64,000 nt of DNA, from the NCBI GenBank assembly GCA_019009955.1, contig CM032228.1:255820001-255884000 (forward strand), in the 5' to 3' direction. Below the pieces are notes generated by a model. It saw only the letters and a list, made by a program, of their open reading frames with translations, was not told the DNA's origin and did not search any database. The translations under genes were made by a program, and so were the position numbers. This document shows, piece after piece, positions 10,503 to 20,917 of this stretch (positions are counted from its first letter, which is position 1; each line of letters starts with the position of its first letter). The DNA comes from Riptortus pedestris. Lineage: Eukaryota > Arthropoda > Insecta > Hemiptera > Alydidae.

Positions 10503-10629
10503 TTAGCAGATTTCCCTTAAGGGTCCCTCGATCTGCTATTGAGGTGGTACTCATGATGCGAGTTTCGAAAAATTTCTTCAAATGTCCATGGATCCTACCC
10601 AGGAGATGACGAAAATGAGGTCCGTTCAA

Positions 10630-10693
<64 letters not shown>

Positions 10694-11018
10694 CTGTTAA
10701 AGCTCTAACGGTCGCAATTTTTTGATATTTCGAAATTCCCCCTCTAAACCCCCCCCCCCCGTCCCACTGGTTCGATTTCAGCCGTTAACGAACCTGATCG
10801 TCCTTTTTGCATAAAACGAATAAATACCGCGTTTGGTGACGATTAAACAAAATTGCGACCTCTAGAGTGTTAACAGATATATATATATATATAGTTTGAA
10901 CGGATCTCATTTTTGTCATCGTGGGTAAGATCGATGGACATTGGAATAAATTTTTCGAAAATCGCGTCATGAGTACGACCACAATAGCTGATTTCCCTTA
11001 AGGAAAATCTGCTAAACT
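10503..11018. mobile_element. HINE-like inverted composite with two L ends
   Basis: The left arm is in + orientation: AGCAGATTTCCCTTAAGGG, then (TA)n 10637-10690. It switches near 10728 to minus orientation, ending ...CCCTTAAGGAAAATCTGCTA at about 11018 with a second, shorter (TA)n at 10876-10893. Both outer ends are L ends and there is no R end. It could be two copies recombined head to head, or a derivative that moved as a unit. Confidence 0.75.
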
Positions 11019-11600
11019 GGAGAAAGTGCATACCCTGTATTATTCATTTAATTGTAATATTGGCTAATTATAATGCCAGTTGAAAATATGTACTTGTAAG
11101 GGATGAAATATATGTTTATATAATATAATATATAATGAAAAAAAAATGTATATACTATTATTATATAGGATAAGTAAGTATATTGCCAGTATTCGAAAAT
11201 GTACAATGATATTAATTATTGGCCAAATATAAAAGTGAGAAGAGTAAATAGGTACAAGGTAACTCGTGTTAGTAGCACACATCTTGTAGTAAATATAAAT
11301 AAATAAAAATGTATTTATAGATTTAGTTAAGAAATAATTGTATAGAAAATTAGTAAATTTATTATCTTTAGGATATGGAAGGAGCGGTATTTACAATATA
11401 TTAGTTGACATTATTTATGACATAGAGTAAAACAGGGACTTGTAAACAGCATTATACTACTATAAAGGCCATAATAACCTAGTTGTTGATTGCCCAAATC
11501 ATATTAATCCTAATCGTGCTGAAACCTGGCGTTTAACCTGCTGACTACGAATCGTCACAATCCGAACAGGCGATCTCCACCTTGTATAGTTGATGTTTCC
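11019..11600. other. Unassigned AT-rich sequence
   Basis: No gene or named repeat recognised. It may include upstream sequence of the LINE fragment that follows. Confidence 0.4.
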
Positions 11601-11626
11601 TGTATTTTTTTTTTTTTTTTTTTTTT

Positions 11627-12350
11627 TTGAAAAAAATCCTTAATTTCTGTATAAAAATATTGTCAATCTCCGAAAATAGAATAGCAAGAAAGTGTTTCAT
11701 TAGATTAATATCACTGGATGCCAGCAATCATGATACAAACTATAATTGGGTCTCACAAGTAAAAGCAATAGCAAATTTAAATAATGTACAAGAGTATTTC
11801 ACCGATATCTCGTGTAGAAAAAATTTCCTAGCAAATAAAAACAAAATTTTGGAACAAGCAACAAGTCACATGTTATCCACCGACATCAATAGAGTATATA
11901 GTACATCATACAATCCCTTTTATAGAAGTTTCTGTCATTATACCAGCCCCCAACCCGAAGATTATCTTAAATTCAAAGTGAATATGAAGAAAGTAAGATT
12001 AGTCAGTCAAATTAGAATTTCAAATATCGACTACTTGACGCTGTATCACAATAAAAAAATGAAAGTAATTAAATCCGGAGAAATTTGTGAATGCTGCCAG
12101 GAATTTATATCAGATGGATTAAAACATTTATTATTGCAATGGTGACTTAATGCCACTGGAAAATATCCTCCACATTGAGGACATTTATAAATTGAACTTG
12201 ATTTACTCATTCCTGTCAGCAGTATGCAACTAGGCAACGACATAGTCTATACCATTATCTTGAAAATTAAACCCTATAATTTTGAAATGTCCAACGAAGT
12301 CAATTAATGCGTCACAGTAAACAAACGAACAAAAGTAAATACGTATATGT
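11627..12350 (+). pseudogene. Non-LTR retrotransposon, post-RT C-terminal region
   Basis: A 172-codon open frame (11627-12145) contains RIARKCFIRLISLDASNHD, LKFKVNMKKVRLVSQIRISN and a Cys-rich tail CECCQEFISDGLKHLLLQ. This is the arrangement seen after the reverse-transcriptase core in many arthropod LINEs. The last Cys of the C-C-H-C motif appears as Trp followed by a stop. A continuation in another frame (LENILHIEDIYKLN...) supports a frameshift. The RT core is missing. A T-run at 11611-11629 precedes it. The family was recognised by pattern only. Confidence 0.6.
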
Positions 12351-12485
12351 TGAATAGTACTAATCAGATTAAGTTATAAAGAATTTTAGATGTTTAAATA
12401 CCTGAAAACATTTAAGAAAAAAAAAATTAAAAAAAATGTAAAATGTATATTTTTATTGTAATAGGTTAATATTATGTCATTAGTT

Positions 12486-12489
<4 letters not shown>

Positions 12490-12531
<42 letters not shown>
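12490..12531. repeat. (TA)n microsatellite
   Basis: An uninterrupted TA tract not embedded in a recognisable HINE-like copy, directly after the LINE 3' region. It may be its target or tail. Confidence 0.9.
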
Positions 12532-12534
<3 letters not shown>

Positions 12535-13252
12535 TCATTCTAAGTCTCTATGCCCTTGACTGCAGTTGCAAATGCTGAGGTATTTACCTTCAGTGCAATT
12601 CGTGTTCAGTTTACGTAAGTAGGCTTGCTCCTACTATTGTTTCAGCTGAGGTAGATAGCTCTGAAACACTTATGTTCAGTCTGATGTACGTCGGGAGTAT
12701 CGGGAATTCCATTTGGCTCCGATCGTCGAAAACGAATGGGGCCGAAAGAGGTTTATTTCTACTTATTGGCGGGTCGGTTTATTATCGGCTGGCGGTCGGA
12801 CAGCTGATTGTGCGGCTCGGCTTTGAGAATTGAAAAATGTTTAAGGTATGAGATGAGGTGGGCCACCCCCGGCGGTAGCGGCCATACCTCAGGCCTGCCC
12901 CTGGGGGCGGCCAAATCCGGTTATCTCACAATCACCGCCTTCTCCCCACTCTCTTCCCGCCTTTTTTACAGCTGATCCCCTCCCTTCCTTCAGCTTGGAG
13001 CCACTCCATCATGGCTATCCAATGCCGACACTCTCTCCCTCCAATTCGACAATTGCTCCCAACATAGGCTCCCCACTCAAAGGAATTCCACGCTCCATAA
13101 CGCAGGATCGAAATTTAAACAAGGGAGGAGTTTCTTTATGATTTCTTCTGGAATACCAACAGACGTCACGCCGAACGGGTTCAAGAAGAGTCAACAAATA
13201 CTTCATACTTGATTCACTTCTTAAAAGAAAGTGAAAATGAAGAAAACTGGTT
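12532..13252. other. Unassigned, partly GC-rich sequence
   Basis: Holds a GC-rich patch at 12860-12915 with complementary GGCCACCCCCGG and CCTGGGGGCGGCC segments. No recognisable gene; the 103-codon minus frame at 13015-13326 overlaps a HINE-like L end and is judged spurious. Confidence 0.4.
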
Positions 13253-13253
13253 T

Positions 13254-13847
13254 CAGCAGACTTCCTTTCGGGGAAATCAGCTATTGAGGTTGTACTCATG
13301 GCGATATTTTCACTAAATGTCTTCAAATGTCCATCGATCCTACTTAGGTGATGATGAAAGTGAGGTCATTCAAGAATTATGAATATAAAGTATTCTTCTA
13401 TAATAATAGTATAATATGTACATTGTACACGTGAGGAAACTAGAATTATCAGAATAATTTTAGTCATGCTGCTTCATATTTGTTATTTATTACCGTCCAC
13501 TTTCTGCTCCTAAGGCTAATTGGGACGGGTTATCTACAGGTTACCATCCTTTTCTAGCCAGGGTGGGCAAAGGATTTCATTTAACGTTTCATCATTAATT
13601 AAGTTACTATTGACCATGCGGAAATCGAATGCTCCACTTTAGGGGGCGTTAAACTTTTGATTTTCCACAATTGTTGTTCTATGCATTTTTTGGTACTAAG
13701 CGAGTTATCTGAATATCCGAGTTATTTATTATTTGATAATCTCGGAGATATTGTGTTAGCGTTATGTAGGTTTATCTATTATAAATTTTCACGAGGGAAA
13801 TCTGCTTAGTTTACGCAGCCCCTGCGTGACGGGCTTTCTTATCTCCT
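13254..13847 (+). mobile_element. HINE-like element carrying a SINE
   Basis: L end TTCAGCAGACTTCCTTTCGG at 13252 and R end GGGAAATCTGCTTAGTTTAC with GCAGCCCCTGCGTGACGGGC at 13796-13842. The middle is largely replaced by SINE copy 2 and short long-form remnants. Confidence 0.65.
13484..13640 (-). mobile_element. SINE copy 2, 5'-truncated
   Basis: Tail side TTATTTATTACCGTCCACTT; body TAATTGGGACGGGTTATCTA matches the other copies. The tRNA-like head is missing beyond about 13640. A target duplication was not found. Confidence 0.75.
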
Positions 13848-13885
13848 TTTTTCAATGACTTAATATATTTGTTTTTATGTGATAT

Positions 13886-13980
13886 TAGCAGGAGATTGTA
13901 TTCAGGGAACGATTTTTGAAACATTCCTTCAAATGTATATCGGTCCTAAGAAGACAATGACGAAAATGAGGTCTGTTGAT
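13886..13980 (+). mobile_element. HINE-like L-end fragment
   Basis: TTAGCAGGAGATTG... then CTTCAAATGTATATCGGTCC and GACGAAAATGAGGTCTGTT. It stops where LINE sequence begins. Confidence 0.65.
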
Positions 13981-13999
13981 TAACTATGCAACATGTAAT

Positions 14000-14362
14000 G
14001 CCCAATTTTTTTAGGATATTTATAAAAGAGATTATAAATGCCACCCTGGTGGCAAAGTCTGAAGTAGAGATGGATGGAATGCTGCAAGTCCTAAAGGATG
14101 CTCTAGATCAGTTTGAATTCAATATAAATGCTCATAAAACAAAACTTTTGGTTGTAGAAAAGAAATAAAGCCAAGGAAATATAAATATTAGAATTGGAAA
14201 CATTGTGCTTGAAAAAGTGAATGAGTTTTGTTAGCTAGGAAGCATCATCACTGAACACAATGATAGCAGAGCTGAAGTAGATAGAAGAATAGCACTTGCT
14301 GAACAAGCCTTACAAAGGAAAGGGAGTGTTTTAATTAGTAAGCATATGAAGCATGGATAAGA
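14000..14362 (+). pseudogene. Non-LTR reverse transcriptase fragment
   Basis: Reads LVAKSEVEMDGMLQVLKDAL (after the position of the YADD box, which is lost), INAHKTKLLVV, then VLEKVNEFC, a stop, LGSIITEHNDSRAEVDRRIA and EQALQRKGSVLISKHMKHG. This order is typical of RT palm/thumb segments in arthropod LINEs whose C-terminus ends in a RGRPRKSY-type motif (compare 17395-17540). Truncated on the right by a HINE-like R end. Confidence 0.8.
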
Positions 14363-15108
14363 AAAAAGTCCTCTACGCAGGGGTTGCGTAAATTAAGCAG
14401 ATTTCCCACGTGAAGTTATACAATAGAAACATCTCCATGCGAGAGCCTAACAATTACGGAAACGGCCGAACTAGCTTTTGGCGGGAAACTCAGTCTCCGT
14501 TATCGGCCCACATTTAATAAAATGCAAATATCTCGGTTAATATTCGAGATAGAGAATAAATGTGTAGAACAATATTTATAGTAAATTTAGTTTGCAATAA
14601 GATTGATTCGATGCAATTTTAGAATCCGACGTATGGTAACGGTCGCAATTATTGTTTTATTGTTACCAAACTAGATATTTAATCGTTTTATGTAAAAAGA
14701 AACATCAAGTTCGTTAATGGCTGAAATCCGACAAGCGGGGGGGGGGGGTTAGAGGGGCAGAATTTCGAAAATTCTTATTATCTCCGTTATTATGCAGCTG
14801 ATCAAAACATTGTATAGAACCAATCTTATTGCAAATGTAATGTTCTATAAATGTTATGTGCATTTTTTTCATTATCTTGATTGTTAACCGAGATAAGCAT
14901 TTTATAATTTTCGGGCTTCAGTAACCCCCCTCCCCGCCTCCTACTCATGTCATATTAACAATAAACTGTTATATTATGAAGAACATTTGAAGCATAAATA
15001 CCACAAAGTGTTCTCATTGAACTACTATTTTTTTTAGATAAATGCAAACACGTGGCACACGTCGGAAATCTGCTTAGTTTTGCACCCCCCGCGTATCGGG
15101 CTTATTAT
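14363..15108. mobile_element. HINE-like inverted composite with two R ends
   Basis: Starts with a minus-oriented R end (GTCCTCTACGCAGGGGTTGC). It changes orientation near 14640 (GGTAACGGTCGCAATTATTG) and ends with a plus-oriented R end (GGAAATCTGCTTAGTTTTGC...GCGTATCGGGCTT, 15064-15105). No L end and no (TA)n core. It is the mirror case of 10503-11018. Confidence 0.75.
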
Positions 15109-15431
15109 ATTTTTTCTTCAGTGTTTACTAAAATTTCGAGATTTCTAATGGCACATTTGCTACAATAATTTTGATTGGATTTGACCTTTTAATCCATACC
15201 ACAATTTTTAAATAAAGCTACAGCCTCGACCATATTTGCATAATCTAGTATAAAGGTTCGATGAATGGTAAGGTTGCAACAAGTCTGCTTTGTGCAATAT
15301 CAAATGTTTCTTGCTATTTAAGTCATTCTAGCCTTGGTAAGTACAAACAACATACAGCATACTGTGACACTGTATTTACATTGCTATGGACAATATATAT
15401 AGAACAGTAGCTGTTGACAGGCCTGAAGAAG

Positions 15432-15454
<23 letters not shown>
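15109..15454. other. Unassigned sequence
   Basis: A GGCCTGAAGAAGATATATA motif at about 15421 resembles the GAAGAAG boxes near Penelope-like ends elsewhere in the window, but nothing more is recognisable. Confidence 0.3.
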
Positions 15455-15462
<8 letters not shown>

Positions 15463-16058
15463 TATAAAGATCAAATTCGTTAAGGCCTACAATATCTGCG
15501 TTGTTAAGCGTCGGATCAAAAAGTGTACAGGAACAGTTTTATTGCAAAGTTAATATTCTGTAAATGTTGTTATATACACGTTTTAATCTCTATATTGAAT
15601 ATTAACTGAGATATTTCCTTATTTTATTTTGCTAACTCCCACTTCTACTCATGACATATTACCATTAAGCTGTTATCAGGAACCACTTCATTCCAAGTTG
15701 AAATTCCAAATAATGTTTTTTGAACTATTACTTTGTGAGACACATACAAATAATTCATCAATTTAGATTTTCTGTTCTTTACTCGGAAATGTCTATTTGG
15801 CTGTTTCGGTCAACACAAAAGTTGTTAAAAGTTTGATTTTCCACAATTGTTGTTGCAACAAAAGTATTTTTGTTAACTCAAATATTTAGTGAGTTATTTG
15901 TACTTTCTTGTTTTCTTCATTCAGTGACTCCCACTCTCTTTTTTACTCATCGGTTTCTTTACATGTGAAAAGAGAAAGCGTGGTGAGGTGAGATCCCGTG
16001 AGTTATACCAGGAGTTAGGAAATGTGTTTGTTTGCGCAGCCCCTGCGTGACGGACTAT
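15455..16058 (+). mobile_element. HINE-like long form, L-truncated
   Basis: The body from TAAAGATCAAATTCGTTAAG includes the long-form block (CCACTTCTACTCATGACATA, TGTTCTTTACTCGG) and a variant R end GCGCAGCCCCTGCGTGACGG at 16035-16054. The inverted subterminal repeat is decayed. Confidence 0.75.
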
Positions 16059-16700
16059 TCCCTTCTCGGCAGGACTACGGCTTGCCTTCTTCCCACAGTC
16101 TATTAAGACTCATTATTGCTTTGATGTGCCCGTTCCTGGACCTGTTGTACAGGAGCCTGTCAACGTTAGAAGCAGTGTTTGTCCCAGTGCCTAGGAGGAC
16201 GGGCTTTACGACATTACCTGTCCTCTGCCCCCCGCATAATAATTGTCAGTAGGTAATAAACTATTGTCCCAGGACCTAGAAGGTTCCTTTCTCTGGAGTC
16301 AGGTCATCGGTAGCCCAGTTATTCCTCTACTGGCTACTGTCCCTACTTCACCCGAACTGCTACAATCAACCCCTGTTTGGGAATGGCATCTTTTCATCAA
16401 GGCGTCTCTGTCATTGTCCCAGCCAACACTCAGCCCTTGTCTTACAACTTAATTAATAATAATTCTTTATTGTTTGTTCTTTGATTTACTTCTCTTGGTG
16501 ACTCATTGGCCAAAACTATACAAACATTTTTTTTTTTTTTTAAATATCCATCGATCCTACCTAACGCATGACATGTTCTATCTGCGTACTTGTCTATCGA
16601 TACACACAACAAACGGTTTGTGTTATATCGTCAACATGATGATTTAAAGGCTGGCTATACCTTGTAGTGCAATCATTGTGTTCTATCAGAAGCTAGCTCT
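16059..16700. other. Unassigned, GC-richer sequence
   Basis: Short reading frames (16022-16252, 16243-16452) have no recognisable motif and one starts inside a HINE-like end. Probably host intergenic or an unclassified repeat. Confidence 0.35.
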
Positions 16701-16832
16701 TTTAGCAGGTTTCCCTTAAGGGAAATCAGCTATTGAGGTCGTACTCATGACGCGAGTTTCGAAACATTTCTTCAAATGTCCATTGATCCTACCCAGGAGA
16801 TGACGAAAATGAGGTCCGTTCAAAATTATATA

Positions 16833-16877
<45 letters not shown>

Positions 16878-17386
16878 TTTGCATGTTAAACGCTCTAGCG
16901 GTCGCAATTTTCGTTTGATCGTTACCAAACTCGATATTTAAAACGTTTTATGCAAAAATAAAGATCAAGTTCAGTAAACTCGATATTTAAACGTTTTATG
17001 CAAAAATAAAGATCAAGTTCAGTAATGGCTAAAATAGGGCCAGTGGGGTTTATGAGGGGGGGGGGGTTAGAGGGTAGAAATTACCAAAATTCAAATTATC
17101 TCCGTTACTATACGTAAAAATCAATCTTATTGCAAATTAAATTTACTATAAATAATGTTATATACATTTATTCTGTATCTTGAATATTAACCGAGATATT
17201 TGCATTTTTCTGTTTTCAGCTTCTGAGATGAGATCGGCTAACTTCGGGTCTAGTCGTGAGTTTCCGTCAAGAGCTAGTTCGGGCTGTCCCTGTAACTGTT
17301 TGACTCTCTATTCTGAAATTTCTCTATTGTATAACTTCACGTGGGAAATCTGCTTAGTTTACGCAGCTCCTGCGTGACGGACTTTT
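16701..17386 (+). mobile_element. HINE-like element, short form, complete
   Basis: L end TTTAGCAGGTTTCCCTTAAG; (TA)n 16827-16872; R end GTGGGAAATCTGCTTAGTTT, GCAGCTCCTGCGTGACGGAC. It contains an internal tandem duplication of about 55 bp (CTCGATATTTAAA...AAGATCAAGTTCAGTAA at about 16930-17030) not seen in other copies. Confidence 0.9.
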
Positions 17387-17394
17387 CATATTAC

Positions 17395-17540
17395 TATACT
17401 CAGCCAAATCCATAAGATGCTTCATGTCTTCAATATAGGATTTCCTAGGCCATCCTCTTCCCATATGCCAAAAAATCATACCTTTAAATATATTTGTGCT
17501 TTATGATATGCCCAAAAAGTGTCACTCTCCTTATCTTCAA
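17395..17540 (-). pseudogene. LINE C-terminal fragment (RRVTLFGHI ... RPRKSY)
   Basis: Minus strand reads KIRRVTLFGHIIKHKYI and, after a stop/frameshift, MGRGWPRKSYIEDMKHLMDL. These two segments close ORF2 of the LINE type whose RT piece is at 14000-14362 on the other strand. Confidence 0.7.
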
Positions 17541-17593
17541 GGCATTGATAAGACAGTTTATTTAATCTCTGTTACCTTAGATTTTTCTCCGCT

Positions 17594-18593
17594 TTAATAA
17601 TGCGTTGAGCCGCCATTTCTTTCTAAGACTTCAGCCAATCGCTTTGGGAGAGATTTAAAAAGTTTTTTTTTTTATATACGTTTTACGAATAGTGGACCAC
17701 TTTTCTTCGATGCAAGATTTCAGTTCTTCTACAGAGTTAAGCTGTCTTTCTCGAGCATAAACTGCACGAGAAAGTTCACCCCAGCAGTTCTCAATTATGT
17801 TAAGGTCTGGTGATCGGGCTGACCAGGGTATAACGGGAATATTTTTGGCAGCAAACAAATTTTTTACTTTGCGAGCAGTGTGGACAGGTGAATTGTCTTG
17901 CTGAAAGATGAACCGCCCTCGAGTCAGTTCTTCTCCTCTCCCAACAATTTGCTCCCGGATGGTGTCTATGTACTTTTTTGCGTTTAATGTCGCCGAACTA
18001 AACACTAAATCTGTCTTTCCACGGTATCCTATCGCAGACCAAACCATAACACCTCCTCCTCCCATTTGACATTTACTTAAAAATAATTTTTCCTTCCGCA
18101 AATCATGAAAATAATATCGATATCCATCAGGCCCATCCAAAATAAACTTCTTTTCATCGCTGAAGATAACTTTCTTTCATCTCCTTCTCCAAGTAATATG
18201 TTCCGAAACAAACTCCTTTCTGTTGGCTTTGTGTGCTTTTGAAAGAGGGGGCTTTGACTTCAGTTTAAGGCGCTTTAAACGACTGGTCTTTTGCAAAAAG
18301 CGTTGAACATTCCTGACGTTTGTTTGGACCCCAGCTTGTTCACAAATTTCTCTCGCTGTGGCTGAAGAGTTGGATGCATGGCGTAAAATGCCTCCCTGTT
18401 CTCGAACTGTCATTGCCATGGGCCTACCTGTGCTTTTCTTCTTGCCAGAATCGTTGCCCAGCCTAATGAAATTTCTTATTAAATGCCTGCTTCTATTTAA
18501 AGTTCGAGCGATTTTCGATATTGTCAAGTTGTTATCGCATAATGTTTTAATCATATCCTTTCCACTCGCAGATAACACTTTTCCCGTAGGCAT
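17594..18593 (-). pseudogene. Tc1-type transposase, one stop and one frameshift from intact
   Basis: Start MPTGKVLSASGKDMIKTLCD at 18593, stop TAA at 17594-17596, about 333 codons, close to the usual length of about 340. N-terminal paired-like helix-turn-helix DNA-binding region (TISKIARTLNRSRHLIRNFI), a GRP hook (STGRPMA), then the catalytic core: first Asp in VIFSDEKKF, second in FIFQQDNSPVHTA, Glu in PDLNIIENCWGEL. There are 34 residues between the second Asp and the Glu, so DD34E. Defects: an in-frame TGA at about 18177 just before VIFSDEK (a Trp is common there in the family), and an A11 tract at about 17661-17671 with one extra A that shifts the last segment KSLPKRLAEVLERNGGSTHY. The upstream 18594-18719 holds GACAAAAGTATAGGCCAGCC, resembling a Tc1 inverted-repeat end. 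The matching 3' repeat was not found. Confidence 0.9.
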
Positions 18594-18719
18594 TACGTAA
18601 TAAAATTTAATTAGATCAAAACAACTAACACTTCCTAGTCACTAGCAGTGTTCCAATAGCAAGATTTAGATATGAACTGAGAGGCTGGCCTATACTTTTG
18701 TCGCATGTCAATATTTACA

Positions 18720-18843
18720 TTTTAGCAGATTTCCCTTAAGGGAAATCAGCTATTGAGGTCGTACTCATGACGCGATTTTCGAAAAATATCTTCAAATGTC
18801 CATCGATCCTACCCGGGAGATGACGAAAATGAGGTCCGTTCAA

Positions 18844-18923
<80 letters not shown>

Positions 18924-19467
18924 CTGTTAACACTCTAGCGGTCGCAATTTTTGTTTAATCGTCACCAAAATCGGTATTTAATCGTTTCATGTAAAAAGGA
19001 AGATCAAGTTCGTTAACGGCTGAAATCGGACCAGTGGGAGGGGGGGATTTTCAAAAATTCGAAATATCTCCGTTATTATGCATCGGATCGAAAAATTGTA
19101 TAGAACCAATCTTATTAAAAATTAAATTTACTATAAATATTGATATGTACATTTATTCTGTATCTTGAATATTAACCGAGATATTTGCATTTGTATTCTG
19201 CGTGTGGTCAACAGTAAGCTATGTTCCGACTTTCCGCCGAGAGCTCTGGCGGCCGTTTCTTTAACTATTCGTCCCTCGTGAATAGGTTTAGAGGTTAGGT
19301 TAACTGTTTTTTGGGGCTAGAAACTACTGGGTTATTACGCCCTAAATAATGATTTAGGTTTTGAGGTTTCTTACTACTACAGTTGTTATTAGGCAGATTT
19401 CTCTATTGTAAAACTTCTCGTGGGAAATCTGCTTAGTTTACGCAGCCCCTGCGTGACGGACTTTTTA
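18720..19467 (+). mobile_element. HINE-like element, short form, complete
   Basis: L end TTTTAGCAGATTTCCCTTAA at 18719; (TA)n 18848-18919; R end GGGAAATCTGCTTAGTTTAC, CAGCCCCTGCGTGACGGACT. A good representative of the family; it abuts the Tc1 5' flank. The 19468-19667 gap has no recognisable content. Confidence 0.92.
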
Positions 19468-19667
19468 GCTTATGCTATGGTAAGAAGGATCAGGACTTAT
19501 TACTGATATTCCATTCTGGGAGGCAGTGGGATTAGAACAGTATTCATTTGCTTTCGAGGAAGTATGACATTCAATATTGTCAAAAACTGACAAAATTTGG
19601 TGGTGGCCTATAACTTTGTCGGGGAGCTATTAAACTGTTGACGATCTACAATTGTTGCTCTATGCAT

Positions 19668-19706
19668 TTTTAGATGTCCCTTAAGGGAAATCAGCTATTG
19701 AGTTCG
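19668..19706 (+). mobile_element. HINE-like L-end stub
   Basis: ATGTCCCTTAAGGGAAATCA GCTATTGAGTTCG only, joined directly to the next copy, which is in the opposite orientation. Confidence 0.65.
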
Positions 19707-20341
19707 GAATAAATACAAACGGTAATGAGAAATCTTTCTGACAATTTACAATACAAGTTAATAGTCTCTACAACGGACAGCGGCTGAATTGTAAATATAA
19801 AGGCCAACCAACCTTGTATCGCTGAATAGATAGATAAATAGACCGGAAAGACAAATAATTCCTGAAATATATCTGACTATAACATATTAATTTTATTGAA
19901 GGCAATTTACTAATGCTATTGATGTGATTTTTAATGGTCAGAATAATTTATATGTCAATCACTCAAATTTTAGTAACTTGATAGACAACGGACTTGATCT
20001 TTCTTTTTACAAGAACAAAAGAAGGGGGGTGTCAACAGAACTTATATGCCTATCTCGGTTAATATTCAAGATAAAGAATAAATGGATGTAACAATATTTA
20101 TAGTAAATTTAATTTGCAATAAGATTGTTTCTATACAATTTTCCGACCCGACATACAGTAACAGAGATAATTTGAATTTTGGTAATTTCTCCCCTAACCC
20201 CCCCCCCCCTCATAAACCCCACTGGCCCTATTTTAGCCATTACTGAACTTGATTTTTTTTTATATATATAAAACGTTTAAATATCGAGTTTGGTAACGGT
20301 CAAACAAAAATTGCGACCGCTAGAGCGATAGCAGACAAATC

Positions 20342-20383
<42 letters not shown>

Positions 20384-20917
20384 GTGTTATTCTTCTCGGA
20401 GTTTTGGTCAATATTGGTGAATTAAATCTTAGTTTATGCTGATATTTCGAGAATCTTTATTTTCTCTTCTTCAGGGCTGTAAAATTACATGTACTACTTT
20501 ATAATATTGCACCTTGTTATTATACGTTATTGTAAAAGGTTTTTTTTTTCCTTATTATTACTTACCAAGACTAAATAATCTATAAACTATTATACATTCT
20601 TATTGCACTATGACTAGGGATATACTAACCTTCCTTGTTTTGTTTACATAGCAGGGTCACAGCCTTTTGTATGTTTTATATATTTATAGTATGGTGTCTT
20701 TGTGAATAACACACCCTATATAAATACAACCTGGTCGAAAACATCAGCACAATTATATATATATATACATATATAATTTTGAACGGACCTCATTTTCGTC
20801 ATCTCTCTCTGGGCAGCATCGATGGACATTTGAAGAAAGTTTTAGAAAATCGCGTCATGAGTACGACCTCAATAGCTGATTTACCTTAAGGGAAATCTGC
20901 TAAAATGGACAAATATC
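19707..20917 (-). mobile_element. HINE-like long form with an insertion in its (TA)n core
   Basis: The R side is truncated (starts ATAAATACAAACGGTAATGA). The body runs to (TA)n at about 20346-20378, is interrupted by 20379-20745, then continues TTTTGAACGGACCTCATTTT to the L end (CTGATTTACCTTAAGGGAAA, 20876-20916). Confidence 0.85.
20379..20745. mobile_element. Inserted segment with GGGTGTGTTATTC inverted repeats, possibly Penelope-like
   Basis: AGGGTGTGTTATTC at 20378 and GAATAACACACCCT at about 20704-20717 are exact inverted repeats. Beyond the second lies AAATACAACCTGGTCGAAAA before the TA tract resumes. TCTCTTCTTCAGGGC lies inside. A related partial copy, with the same CCAGGTTGTATTTATATAGG block, sits in another HINE-like copy at 50391-50535. 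The GAAGAAGAG box resembles Penelope-like terminal regions, but the class is uncertain. Confidence 0.5.

Noticed and set aside
13015..13326. 103-codon minus-strand frame
   Set aside because: Its start overlaps a HINE-like L end and no motif is visible.
16022..16452. Two overlapping short + frames as a spliced gene
   Set aside because: The first begins inside a HINE-like R end; no motif or credible splice pair.
18680..19640. Pair of Tc1 ends at TATACTTTTGTCGCATG (18691) and TATAACTTTGTCGGGGA (19607)
   Set aside because: They are in the same orientation, so they cannot be the two inverted repeats of one element.
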